NCBI GenBank assembly: GCA_001800745.1
Contig: MGVZ01000047.1
Location: 1-42,980 of the forward strand
Length of the DNA: 42,980 nucleotides
Reading direction: 5' to 3'
DNA from: Euryarchaeota archaeon RBG_16_67_27
GTDB lineage: Archaea > Thermoplasmatota > Thermoplasmata > RBG-16-68-12
How positions within the stretch are numbered: position 1 is the stretch's first letter; every line of letters starts with the position of its first letter. The notes under the pieces were generated by a model. The model ran no database searches. It worked only from the letters and a program-made list of their open reading frames with translations, and had not been told where the DNA came from. Made by a program: the position numbers and the translations under genes. Positions 8,222 through 16,808 of the stretch are shown here, piece by piece.

Positions 8222-9832
8222 TCAGACCCCTCCGAGCCAGGGCAGGACCTGCCGCGCGAACTCGTCGATCATCGAGAGCCACCAGACGGGGAAGATCCCC
8301 ACGGCGAGGATGAGGCCCAGCAGCACGGCGTACGACAGGCGCTCGTGCCCCGGGAGATCGTGCGCGTCCTTGTACTTCTCCGGGACCTCCCCGAACAGGA
8401 CGCGCTGCATCGTGTACACGTAGTACGCGGCCGTGATCACGATCGAGACGAGCGGGACGATCACGAGGCGCCGCCAGGGTTCGAGCGTCGGGCCGCTGTA
8501 CGAACCCACGAAGACCATGAACTCGGACCAGAAGGAGTTGAACCCGGGGAGGCCGAGGGAGGCGAAGAACGCGACGATGAGGACGAAGGAGAACTGCGGG
8601 AGCGCCTTGCCGAGCCCCCGGAGCTCGGGGATGTTCCGCGTGCCCGTGCTGTGCTTCACGGACCCCGCGAGCATGAAGAGGACCGCGGTGATGAGGCCAT
8701 GGTTGAAGAGCTGGAAGATCGCGCCCTCGACGCCGAGGATGTGGAGGCTCGAGGCCCCGAGGAGGACGAACCCCATGTGGCCGATGGAGCTGTACGCGAT
8801 CAGCCGCTTCAGGTCGACCTGCGCCAGGCACACGAACGCGGCGTAGACCATGCTCACGATCCCGAGGATCCCCATGACCCACCAGAGGTCCCGGCTCGCG
8901 TCCGGGAGCATCCCGAAGTTCACGCGAAAGATCCCGTACCCGCCCATCTTCAGGAGGACGCCGGCCAGGAGGACGGAGCCCGCGGTCGGCGCCTCGACGT
9001 GCGCGTCCGGGAGCCAGGTGTGGAACGGGACGGAGGGGAGCTTGACGGCGAACCCGAAGAGGAACGCGATGAAGATCGGGACCTGCGCGCCGATCTGGAG
9101 GTAGCTCGCGGCCGGCGGGCCCATGTGCCGGATCGCGCCGTGGAGGAACACGGTCATGTCGAACGTCCGGGTGCTCGACCCGTAGATCGCGGCGTTCAGC
9201 TCCGCGCTGCCCGCCCAGTACATGCCGAAAATCGAGAGGAGCATGATCACGCTGCCCACGTGCGTGTACACGAGGAACTTCAGGGACGCATACCGCCGAT
9301 TCGGCCCGCCCCAGATCCCGATGAGGAAGAACATCGGGATGAGGACGAGCTCCCAGAAAACGAAGAAGAGGAAGAAGTCGAGGGCCATGAACACCCCCGA
9401 GAGGCTGAACTCGAGCAGGAGGAGGAGCGCGAAGAACTCCTTCGGGCGGCGCTCTTCGGTCCAGCTGAAGACGATCCCCAGCGTCGTGAGGAAGGGCGTG
9501 AGCCAAAGGAGGGGCACGCTGAGCCCGTCGACGCCGAGGATGTAGTTCATCCCGAGCTGGGGCACCCAGGGGTACCGCTCGACGAAGTACAGAGGGACGT
9601 ATCCGTCGTTCGCGTTCGGCGGCAGCTCCGCGACCCGCGGCCCGAAGAGGAAGTCGAGGCCCGGCGTGAGGAACGAAGCGAGGAGGATCGTCGCGAGGAC
9701 GGTCGCCGCGAGGCTGAACGCGAGGGCGAGCCACTTGGCCGCCTTCTGGTTCACGCCCCCGACCCACGTCACGATGAACCCGACGAACGGGATGACGAGG
9801 AGGAGGGAGAGGAGATACGACACGTCAGCCAC
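8222..9832 (-). CDS. nuoM: complex I subunit M (first copy)
   Basis: 536 aa; FWELVLIPMFFLIGIWGGPNRRYAS, LPSVPFHTWLPDAHVEAPTAGSVLLAGVLLKMGGYG, ASLGLPGFNSFWSEF. Confidence 0.94.
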   Translation of the reverse strand: MADVSYLLSLLLVIPFVGFIVTWVGGVNQKAAKWLALAFSLAATVLATILLASFLTPGLDFLFGPRVAELPPNANDGYVPLYFVERYPWVPQLGMNYILGVDGLSVPLLWLTPFLTTLGIVFSWTEERRPKEFFALLLLLEFSLSGVFMALDFFLFFVFWELVLIPMFFLIGIWGGPNRRYASLKFLVYTHVGSVIMLLSIFGMYWAGSAELNAAIYGSSTRTFDMTVFLHGAIRHMGPPAASYLQIGAQVPIFIAFLFGFAVKLPSVPFHTWLPDAHVEAPTAGSVLLAGVLLKMGGYGIFRVNFGMLPDASRDLWWVMGILGIVSMVYAAFVCLAQVDLKRLIAYSSIGHMGFVLLGASSLHILGVEGAIFQLFNHGLITAVLFMLAGSVKHSTGTRNIPELRGLGKALPQFSFVLIVAFFASLGLPGFNSFWSEFMVFVGSYSGPTLEPWRRLVIVPLVSIVITAAYYVYTMQRVLFGEVPEKYKDAHDLPGHERLSYAVLLGLILAVGIFPVWWLSMIDEFARQVLPWLGGV

Positions 9833-11924
9833 CCCTCTGGAGCCGGAGGAACCAGCTCACGCCGACGACGAGGACGATCACGATCACAATCCCGAACACG
9901 ACCATCCAGGCGTAGGTCTGCACCTGCCCCGTCTGCCGCTGCCGCAGGCGCCACGAGGCCCGGACCGTCTCGAGGCTGAGGGCGTTCACCGCACCGTCGA
10001 CGACGCGACGGTCGAACGCGTCCGTCCCCGCGGCGGCCGCGAGACCCCCTCGGCCGACGACGTTCACGACCCCGTCGACCACGTTCCGGTCGAACCAGTC
10101 GAGCGCCCGCGCGAGGCCGGCGACGGCCTTCGCGCCGATCGCGTCGTACAGGTCGTCGATCCCGTACCGCCTCGAGAGCAGCCGGTGGAGGAACGCCCCG
10201 GACGGGGCGGCGGTGAAGCGCTCCGCGGGGATCCGCCGGGTCGCGTAGACGCTCCAGGCGAGGACGATGCCGAGGAGGGCGACGCCGAGGGTGAGGCCTT
10301 CGAGCGCGTACTCCGCGAGGGGCACCCCGACGAGCGGCATCTGCGCGTGGGGCTCCCCGAAGAACACGAGGTTCCCGAACCCGTTCATGCCGTACGCGAG
10401 CAGGCCCGAGGCGACCGCGAAGCCCGCGAGGACGACGAGCGGCGCGGTCATCACGGCCGGGGACTCGTGCGGGTGGCCTTGACCGCGGTACTCGCCGTGG
10501 AACGTCATGAGCCACATGCGGAACGTGTAGAACGCGGTCAGGAGCGCGGTCAGGACGCCGAGCGCGTAGAGGAGGTAGAACACAGGCGCCTCGTGGGCCG
10601 CCTCGAACGTCGCGGACAGCACCTCGCCCTTGCTGAAGAACCCGCTGAACGGGACGATCCCCGCGAGGGCGAGCGACCCGACGAGCATGACCTTCGATGT
10701 GATCGGAAGGTGGCGCGCGAGGCCGCCCATCTCCCGCATGTCGTTCGTGTGGACCGCATGGATCACGCTCCCGGCGGACAGGAAGAGGAGCGCCTTGAAG
10801 AACGCGTGGTTGAACAGGTGGAACAGCGCCGCGGTGTACCCGAGGGTCTCGCCGCCGTGGGTGAGGAGCCACGCCCCCGCGCCGAGGCCGAGGAACATGT
10901 ACGCGAGCTGGGAGATCGTGGAGAACGCGAGGACCCTCTTGATGTCGTACGCGGTGAGGGCCATCGTGCCCGCGAAGAACGCGGTGAACCCGCCGACGAC
11001 GGCGATGACGAGGATCGCGACGGTCGGAGCCTCGAGCGGGAGCGCCGCGGGCGGGACGAGGAAGATGAACGACCGGGCGGTGAGGTACACGCCCGCCTTG
11101 ACCATCGTCGCGGCGTGGATCAGCGCGCTCACCGTCGCGGGGCCTTCCATCGCGTCGGGCAGCCAGGCGTGGAGGGGGAACTGGGCGGACTTCCCGATGG
11201 CCCCGCCGAACAGGAGCAACGGGATGATCGTGAGGAGCTGCGGGGCCGCGAGGAGCGCGGCGAAGCCCTCGCTCCCGGAGTCGGCCATCTGCGCGACGAT
11301 CTCATCGAAGACAAGGGTGTGGAACGTGTTCCAGATCACGAGGATCCCGACGAGGAAGATCACGTCTCCCACGCGGGTGACGAGGAACGCCTTCTTCGCG
11401 GCCTTCGCCGCCTCGGGCTTGTGGTACCAGAAGCCGATGAGGAGGTACGAGCAGAGGCCCATGATCTCCCAGAACACCATGAGCTGGAGGAAGTTGTCCG
11501 CGCTCACGGTGCCGAGCATCCCCGCGGAGAACAGGCTGACCTCCGCGTAGTACCGGTGCTTCCCCTCCTCCTCGCGCATGTACCCGAGAGAGTACACGAA
11601 GATCAGGAGGCAGAGGAACGAGACGAGGAGGAGCATGAGCGCGCTCAGGTTGTCGATGAGCAGCCCGACGTGGATCGCCTGGGACCCGGCGAGGCCCTCG
11701 ATCCCCGGGATCCACACGTACCCGTCGACCGTCGTGTGGACTTCACCGCCGAGCGCCCCCTGCCCGAGGACCTCCCAGAAGAGGTAGCCCGACACGACGA
11801 GGGATGCGGCGATCCCGCCGACGGCGACGTGGCCGCCTCCCTGCGGCAGGCGACGGCCGACGAGGCCGACGATCAGGAACGCGAAGAGCGGGAAGAGGAG
11901 GATGAGCCACGCGTACTCGAACAC
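9825..11924 (-). CDS. nuoL: complex I subunit L, with enlarged C-terminal lateral-helix region
   Basis: 699 aa; SADNFLQLMVFWEIMGLCSYLLIGFWYHKPEAAKAAKKAFLVTRVGDV, FPLHAWLPDAMEGPATVSALIHAATMVKAGVYL; C-terminal RQTGQVQTYAW before the last TM helix. Confidence 0.95.
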   Translation of the reverse strand: MFEYAWLILLFPLFAFLIVGLVGRRLPQGGGHVAVGGIAASLVVSGYLFWEVLGQGALGGEVHTTVDGYVWIPGIEGLAGSQAIHVGLLIDNLSALMLLLVSFLCLLIFVYSLGYMREEEGKHRYYAEVSLFSAGMLGTVSADNFLQLMVFWEIMGLCSYLLIGFWYHKPEAAKAAKKAFLVTRVGDVIFLVGILVIWNTFHTLVFDEIVAQMADSGSEGFAALLAAPQLLTIIPLLLFGGAIGKSAQFPLHAWLPDAMEGPATVSALIHAATMVKAGVYLTARSFIFLVPPAALPLEAPTVAILVIAVVGGFTAFFAGTMALTAYDIKRVLAFSTISQLAYMFLGLGAGAWLLTHGGETLGYTAALFHLFNHAFFKALLFLSAGSVIHAVHTNDMREMGGLARHLPITSKVMLVGSLALAGIVPFSGFFSKGEVLSATFEAAHEAPVFYLLYALGVLTALLTAFYTFRMWLMTFHGEYRGQGHPHESPAVMTAPLVVLAGFAVASGLLAYGMNGFGNLVFFGEPHAQMPLVGVPLAEYALEGLTLGVALLGIVLAWSVYATRRIPAERFTAAPSGAFLHRLLSRRYGIDDLYDAIGAKAVAGLARALDWFDRNVVDGVVNVVGRGGLAAAAGTDAFDRRVVDGAVNALSLETVRASWRLRQRQTGQVQTYAWMVVFGIVIVIVLVVGVSWFLRLQRGG

Positions 11925-11925
11925 G

Positions 11926-12228
11926 TCACCACCTCAGGAACCGGACCTTGTCGAGCTCGATCGTGCCGTGGGTCTGGTAGATGGACAGGAACACGGCGAG
12001 GCCAACGGCGGCCTCCGCGGCCGCGACGGCGATCGCGAGGAGCGCGAAGACGCCCCCGGCGGGGTCGCCTTTGTACGCGCTGAACGCGACGAAGTTCAGG
12101 ACGGCCGCGTTGAGGATGATCTCGATCGACATGAGGACGATGATCCCGTTCTTTCGCGCGAGGATCCCGTAGAGGCCAATCGCGAGGAGGAGGGACGAGA
12201 GGATGAGCTCATACTCGAGCGGGATCAC
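11926..12228 (-). CDS. nuoK: complex I subunit K
   Basis: 100 aa from GTG at 12228 (GTGA overlap with upstream gene): IPLEYELILSSLLLAIGLYGILARKNGIIVLMSIEIILNAAVLNFVAF. The track's longer ORF (to 12405) is N-terminally over-extended. Confidence 0.9.
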   Translation of the reverse strand: MIPLEYELILSSLLLAIGLYGILARKNGIIVLMSIEIILNAAVLNFVAFSAYKGDPAGGVFALLAIAVAAAEAAVGLAVFLSIYQTHGTIELDKVRFLRW

Positions 12229-12485
12229 GGGCCCACCTTCCCGGGCTCGTCCATCTTGGAGAGGTAGATCCCGCCGATCATCGCGCTCCCGAGGAGCAGG
12301 GCGATCAGGATCACGGCGATCGGGAACGAGTCGAAGAGAGCGTTCGCGATCCCCTGGTCGGAGACCGGATCGTACGCGGGGATCTCCGTCGGGTCCGAGG
12401 GCCACGGCACGTTGACGAAGGACAGGGCCATCACGAGGAAGAGCGGCGTGACGGCGGCGAGGGCGAGGATCCCGCGGCGGTCCAT
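12225..12485 (-). CDS. nuoJ2: complex I subunit J, C-terminal half (split NuoJ)
   Basis: 86 aa with 2 TM segments, FDSFPIAVILIALLLGSAMIGGIYLSK; position directly before nuoK. Confidence 0.8.
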   Translation of the reverse strand: MDRRGILALAAVTPLFLVMALSFVNVPWPSDPTEIPAYDPVSDQGIANALFDSFPIAVILIALLLGSAMIGGIYLSKMDEPGKVGP

Positions 12486-12760
12486 CAGGTCCCCTCCTCC
12501 GTCGACGGTTCGTCCATGATCTTCGTGCGGGTGAGCATGAGGCCGAAGACGAACAGGATGGGCACCGTGCCCGCGTAGACGAGGATCTGGATCAGGAAGA
12601 TGAACTCCGAGCCGAACAGCAGGTAGATCCCGCCGATCGTGACGAGGGTCATCGCGAGCCAGAACGCCGCGCGGACGAGCCGCTTGTTCGTGACGACGAG
12701 GATCGAGCCGACGACCTCGAGGACGCTCAGGACGAGGAACGCGACGAGCTCCCAGTCCAC
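12485..12760 (-). CDS. nuoJ1: complex I subunit J, N-terminal half (split NuoJ)
   Basis: 91 aa; VRAAFWLAMTLVTIGGIYLLFGSEFIFLIQILVYAGTVPILFVFGLMLT is NuoJ-typical; ATGA overlap with nuoJ2. Confidence 0.88.
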   Translation of the reverse strand: MDWELVAFLVLSVLEVVGSILVVTNKRLVRAAFWLAMTLVTIGGIYLLFGSEFIFLIQILVYAGTVPILFVFGLMLTRTKIMDEPSTEEGT

Positions 12761-12767
12761 GGCCGTC

Positions 12768-13997
12768 TCACCACCCCACGAGGCTCGCCCCGGCAGCGAG
12801 GAGGATCGCGAGCAGGGAGAGCGGGATGAGGCGCTTCCACCCGAGCTGGAGGATCTGGTCGATCCGGATCCTCGGGACGGACCAGGAGATCCAGATGAAC
12901 ACCACGCTGAGGAGGTACACCCGGAGCATGAACCAGACCTCCTCGGGGATGATCGGCACGGGGATGCCCGCGACCTGGACGACGGTGAACACGGGGCCCG
13001 TCCAGCCGCCGAGGTACAGGATCGAGATGAGGCCCGCGCCCGCGATCATCCGGAGCCACTTGAACCCGAACAGGAGCCCGAACCGCATCCCGCTGTACTC
13101 CGTCGTCCAGCCCTCGACGAGCTCCGCCTCCGCCTCCGGGATGTCGAACGGGATCCGCTCCATCTCCGCCATCATCGCGACCGCGAACACGACGGCGCCG
13201 AGCGCCTGCGGGCCGAAGAGGTTCCACGCGGGGATCGCGAGAGGGCCCAGGGTCACCAGGGTCCGCTCCTGCTGCGCGACGATCTCGTACACGTCGAGGG
13301 AACCCGTCGTGAAGACGAGGGCGATCACGCACAGGATCAGGGGGATCTCGTACGCCATGAGCTGGGCCGCTGCCCGCATGCCGCCGACGAGGGTGTACTT
13401 GTTGTTCGCGGACCAGCCCGCGATGAGGATCCCGAACGGGGCGATGGAGAACGCGGCGAGGATGAACAGGAGGCTCAGGTCGGGCTTCGCGACGACGAAG
13501 CCGCTGCTCCAGGGGAGCGCGACGAAGATCATGAGGGTGGACGAGGCGATGAGCACGGGGGCCATGTGGAACATCGCGGAGTCCGCGCCGCGGGGGGTGA
13601 GGTTCTCCTTCTGGAGGAGCTTCATGCCGTCGGCGACGTTCTGCAGGTAGCCCCAGCCCTTGTGCGTGGGGCGGTCCTTCCGGTTGAAGGGCCAGATCGG
13701 CAGGGACCAGATGGAGACCATGATGCCGTACCGGTCCTGGAGCCGGCTGTAGAACTTCCGCTCGACCCACATCATGGTAAGCAGGTTGATCAGCACGGCC
13801 CAGAGGAGCATGACCGTCATCACGACGAGCCATGTGACCGCGCTGACCACGGGGTCGCTCGCGAGCCAGTTCCCCAGGTCCTTGAGGGGCGGGATCACGG
13901 CGCCGAGCGCGAGGAGGATCTGCTGGACGACCCAGAGGATCGCGCCCGTGAGGACCTTGCACGTCGCGAACAGGTCGGGCACGAGGGGCTGGCTCAC
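12768..13997 (-). CDS. nuoH: complex I subunit H
   Basis: GTG start at 13997 overlaps nuoD stop; VERKFYSRLQDRYG, AAQLMAYEIPLILC, MAEMERIPFDIPEAEAELVEGWTTEYSGMRFGLLF, WISWSVPRIRIDQ. Confidence 0.94.
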   Translation of the reverse strand: MSQPLVPDLFATCKVLTGAILWVVQQILLALGAVIPPLKDLGNWLASDPVVSAVTWLVVMTVMLLWAVLINLLTMMWVERKFYSRLQDRYGIMVSIWSLPIWPFNRKDRPTHKGWGYLQNVADGMKLLQKENLTPRGADSAMFHMAPVLIASSTLMIFVALPWSSGFVVAKPDLSLLFILAAFSIAPFGILIAGWSANNKYTLVGGMRAAAQLMAYEIPLILCVIALVFTTGSLDVYEIVAQQERTLVTLGPLAIPAWNLFGPQALGAVVFAVAMMAEMERIPFDIPEAEAELVEGWTTEYSGMRFGLLFGFKWLRMIAGAGLISILYLGGWTGPVFTVVQVAGIPVPIIPEEVWFMLRVYLLSVVFIWISWSVPRIRIDQILQLGWKRLIPLSLLAILLAAGASLVGW

Positions 13998-15085
13998 TTG
14001 TCCATCTCCCCCACGCAGACGTCGATCGACCCGAGGATCGCGACGAGGTCCGCAAGCTTGTTCCCCCGGAGCATGAGCGGCGTGGCCGCCATCGAACAGA
14101 AGATCGGGCTCCGAATCTTCACGCGGTACGGACGGTCGTCGCCGTCGCCGAGGATGTAGAAGAGCGCCTCGCCGCGGGAGTCCTCCGTGCGCGCGAAGCC
14201 GTCCCCCTCCGCGCGACGCGGCTCCTTCGTCCGGTACGCGCCCGACGTCGGCATCTTCTCGAGCACCTGGAGGATGATGTCGCACGACGTGCGCATCTCG
14301 TTGAACCGGCACACGAACCGGGCGTACGAGTCGCCCGCACTGGACCCCTTCCAGACCTGGGCCTCGAAGTCGAGCTCGTCGTACGTCTCGTAGGGGTCGA
14401 GCCGCCTCAGGTCGACGTTCACGCCGCACGCGCGGAGGTTCGGACCCGTCACGCCCCAGTTGATCGCGTCCTCCGCGGAGATCCGTCCGACGCCGAGGGT
14501 CCGAAGGTGGAAGATCTTCGAGTCGTGGAGGAGCTTCTCGTACTCGTCGAGCTTCCCCTCGAAGTGCGTGATCACCCGGCGGCACATCCCGTCGAAGTTC
14601 TCCGGCAGATCGTTCCGGACGCCGCCGATCCGCGGGTAGTTCTGGTTCATCCGCGCGCCCGTGAGGAGCTGGAGAAGGTCGAGCCAGAGCTCCCGCTCCC
14701 GAAGGGCCCAGAGGAGCGCCGTGAGGAGGCCGAGGTCAGGCCCGTACGCGGCGAGCCACATCAGGTGGCTCGCGACCCGCTGGATCTCGAGGGCGAGCAC
14801 GCGGATCCACTGCCCGCGCACGGGGACCTCGAGGCCCATCATCTTCTCCGCGGCGAGGCAGTACGCGTGGGACCAGGTGAGGGACGACACGTAGCAGAGC
14901 CGGTCCGTGAGCACGACGTTCTTCTGGAACTCGCGCACCTCCATGATCTTCTCGTACCCGCGGTGGAGGTACCCGATCTCCGGCTTCGCATCCGTGATCG
15001 TCTCGCCGTCGATCTTCACCTTCATGTTCCAGAGCCCGTGGGTCATGGGGTGCTGCGGCCCCATGTTGATCCAGAACCCGGGCAC
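13994..15085 (-). CDS. nuoD: complex I 49-kDa-type subunit D
   Basis: 363 aa; INMGPQHPMTHGLWNMKVKIDGETITDAKPEIGYLHRGYEKIME, C-terminal ILGSIDVCVGEMDK. No NiFe-ligand CxxC motifs. Confidence 0.95.
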   Translation of the reverse strand: MPGFWINMGPQHPMTHGLWNMKVKIDGETITDAKPEIGYLHRGYEKIMEVREFQKNVVLTDRLCYVSSLTWSHAYCLAAEKMMGLEVPVRGQWIRVLALEIQRVASHLMWLAAYGPDLGLLTALLWALRERELWLDLLQLLTGARMNQNYPRIGGVRNDLPENFDGMCRRVITHFEGKLDEYEKLLHDSKIFHLRTLGVGRISAEDAINWGVTGPNLRACGVNVDLRRLDPYETYDELDFEAQVWKGSSAGDSYARFVCRFNEMRTSCDIILQVLEKMPTSGAYRTKEPRRAEGDGFARTEDSRGEALFYILGDGDDRPYRVKIRSPIFCSMAATPLMLRGNKLADLVAILGSIDVCVGEMDK

Positions 15086-15616
15086 TCACTTCCCTCCCTT
15101 CAGCTTCCGCCGGCTGATGTACTGGCGGTCGACCTCCTGGGGGAAGTCCTTTCGCAGGGGATGGAACTTGAAGTCCGCGGGCAGGAGGATCCGCTCGAGG
15201 TTCGGGTGGCCTTCGTACACGATCCCCATGAGGTCCCACGCCTCGCGCTCGTGGTAGTTCGCCGCATTCCAGAGGACGCACACGCTCGCGACCTTCGGGT
15301 CATCCTTCGGGATCCGGGCGTGGAGCTGGACCGTCACCCCGTTGTAGTAGTTCATCATGTGATAGACGCTCTCGAACCGGTCCGGCCACTCGACCGCGCT
15401 CACGCACGAGAGCTGCTCGAAGCCGAGAGCCTCCTTGAGATGGCGGCACACGTCCACGAGGTCCGCGCGGTCGATCATGACCTGCACGACGCGGGGGCGC
15501 GGGATCCCCGCCCGGACGACCTTCCCGCCGAAGCGGGACCGGACCTGGGCGAGGACCTCTTCCGCGGCCCCCTCCACGGGGCGGCCGCTCAGGACCGGGG
15601 CCGCGGCGCCGCTCAA
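15086..15616 (-). CDS. nuoC: complex I 30-kDa-type subunit C
   Basis: HEREAWDLMGIVYEGHPNLERILLPADFKFHPLRKDFP; TTG start at 15616 overlapping nuoA stop (TTGA) is the likely start. The track ORF extends further upstream into nuoA. Confidence 0.88.
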   Translation of the reverse strand: MSGAAAPVLSGRPVEGAAEEVLAQVRSRFGGKVVRAGIPRPRVVQVMIDRADLVDVCRHLKEALGFEQLSCVSAVEWPDRFESVYHMMNYYNGVTVQLHARIPKDDPKVASVCVLWNAANYHEREAWDLMGIVYEGHPNLERILLPADFKFHPLRKDFPQEVDRQYISRRKLKGGK

Positions 15617-15981
15617 AGGTGGATGACCTCCTCCTTCTTCAGCGCGTACTGGGTGGCGACGAACATGATCGCCAGGAACAGGAAGATCGAGTACTTCGCC
15701 ACCCCGGAGGAGCCGGACAGGTCGCCCCAGGCGAAAGCCCAGAGGAGGAGGAAGATCGCGGCCACGTCGAAAACGAGGAAGATGAGAGCGAACATGTAGT
15801 ACTGGAAGTGGAACTGGATCTGCGCCTCGCCCTCCGGGAGCTCGCCGCACTCGTACACGAGGTCCTTGAGCGGGGTCGGGTGGTCGGGCCGGAACAGGCG
15901 GGTCAGGAAGAACGTGAGCGCCGGGAACACGAGGGCGAGGATGGCGAAAATCGCGATTGGCCCGTAGGACTCCAGAGCCAT
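15613..15981 (-). CDS. nuoA: complex I subunit A
   Basis: MALESYGPIAIFAILALVFPALTFFL...YECGELPEGEAQIQFHFQYYMFALIFLVFDVAAIFLLLWA. Start chosen relative to the TATA box at 16006-16015. Confidence 0.92.
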   Translation of the reverse strand: MALESYGPIAIFAILALVFPALTFFLTRLFRPDHPTPLKDLVYECGELPEGEAQIQFHFQYYMFALIFLVFDVAAIFLLLWAFAWGDLSGSSGVAKYSIFLFLAIMFVATQYALKKEEVIHL

Positions 15982-16005
15982 TCGAGCGCTCGGAAAAATG
16001 GGCAT

Positions 16006-16015
16006 CCTATTAAAC
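16006..16015 (-). promoter_or_regulatory. TATA box for nuo operon (leaderless-type spacing)
   Basis: Minus-strand GTTTAATAGG about 25-30 nt before ATG at 15981. Confidence 0.45.
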
Positions 16016-16108
16016 CTTTGGCGGAGACGCGACACGTACTCCACAGGGAGAGAACGAGGCGCGGACCGCACCCGCGCGGACGGCCGCCCCGGGACGGGAA
16101 ACCCAACG

Positions 16109-16115
16109 CTTTAAG
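16109..16115 (+). promoter_or_regulatory. TATA-like box for MsrP-like gene
   Basis: GAAACCCAACGCTTTAAG upstream of ATG at 16142. Confidence 0.4.
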
Positions 16116-16141
16116 AGGGCCGCGCGGGTAGGCGCGCTCCA

Positions 16142-16705
16142 ATGGCGACGACGCGGGGCCTCCCACCCGGACAGCGCGAGGTGAGGAAGTGGCCCCGCCT
16201 CGACCTCGGGATCGTGCCTCGGTTCGATCCGCGGGAATGGGATCTCCGCGTCGACGGGGCCGTCGACCGGCCGCTTCGGCTCACGTACGAGGAGCTGCTC
16301 GCCCTCCCGTCTGCACGCGTGACGTCCCCGTTCCACTGCGTGACGGGGTGGACGACGTTCGACAACGCGTGGGACGGCGTCACGGTCCGCGAGCTCGCGA
16401 CGCGCGCGGGCATCCAGCCGGGGGCGAGGTTCGCGACGTTCTACTGCGGTGACGGCTACACGACCTCGCATCCCCTGGACGTCCTCTACGACGCCGATGT
16501 GCTGATCGTCTACCGCCATGACGGGAACCCCCTCCCGCTCGAACACGGCGGCCCGGTCCGGCTCCTCGTGCCGAAGCGCTACGCGTACAAGAGCGCGAAG
16601 TGGGTGCGGCGGATCGCGTTCACTCAGGAGGAGGAGCTCGGCTACTGGGAGGTCCGGGGCTACAGCAACACCGCGGACCCCTGGACCGAGGACCGCTACG
16701 CCTGA
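16142..16705 (+). CDS. sulfite-oxidase/MsrP(YedY)-fold molybdopterin-dependent oxidoreductase
   Basis: WDLRVDGAVDRPLRLTYEELLALP, PFHCVTGWTTFDNAWDGVTV (Mo-ligand Cys), DVLIVYRHDGNPLPLEHGGPVRLLVPKRYAYKSAKWV, GYWEVRGYSNTADPW. Confidence 0.9.
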   Translation: MATTRGLPPGQREVRKWPRLDLGIVPRFDPREWDLRVDGAVDRPLRLTYEELLALPSARVTSPFHCVTGWTTFDNAWDGVTVRELATRAGIQPGARFATFYCGDGYTTSHPLDVLYDADVLIVYRHDGNPLPLEHGGPVRLLVPKRYAYKSAKWVRRIAFTQEEELGYWEVRGYSNTADPWTEDRYA

Positions 16706-16808
16706 GCCCGCCCCCGGTTCGGAAAGTCCTTAAGGGGACCGGACCTTCGGCCGGATTCGCGGGGGTCTGGCCACCAAGCCCGAGGACGACGGGGTCGAGG
16801 AACGTCGG

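Noticed and set aside
5572-8313. 913-aa plus-strand ORF (and similar 651-aa and 805-aa ORFs) across the nuo operon
   Set aside because: Low-complexity, R/E/D/H-rich translations antisense to clear nuo genes; typical of a high-GC third-position shadow frame.
13994-15085. NuoD as a NiFe-hydrogenase large subunit (Mbh/Ech-type complex)
   Set aside because: No N- or C-terminal CxxC NiFe ligand motifs; the C-terminus ends GEMDK as in quinone-reducing complex I.
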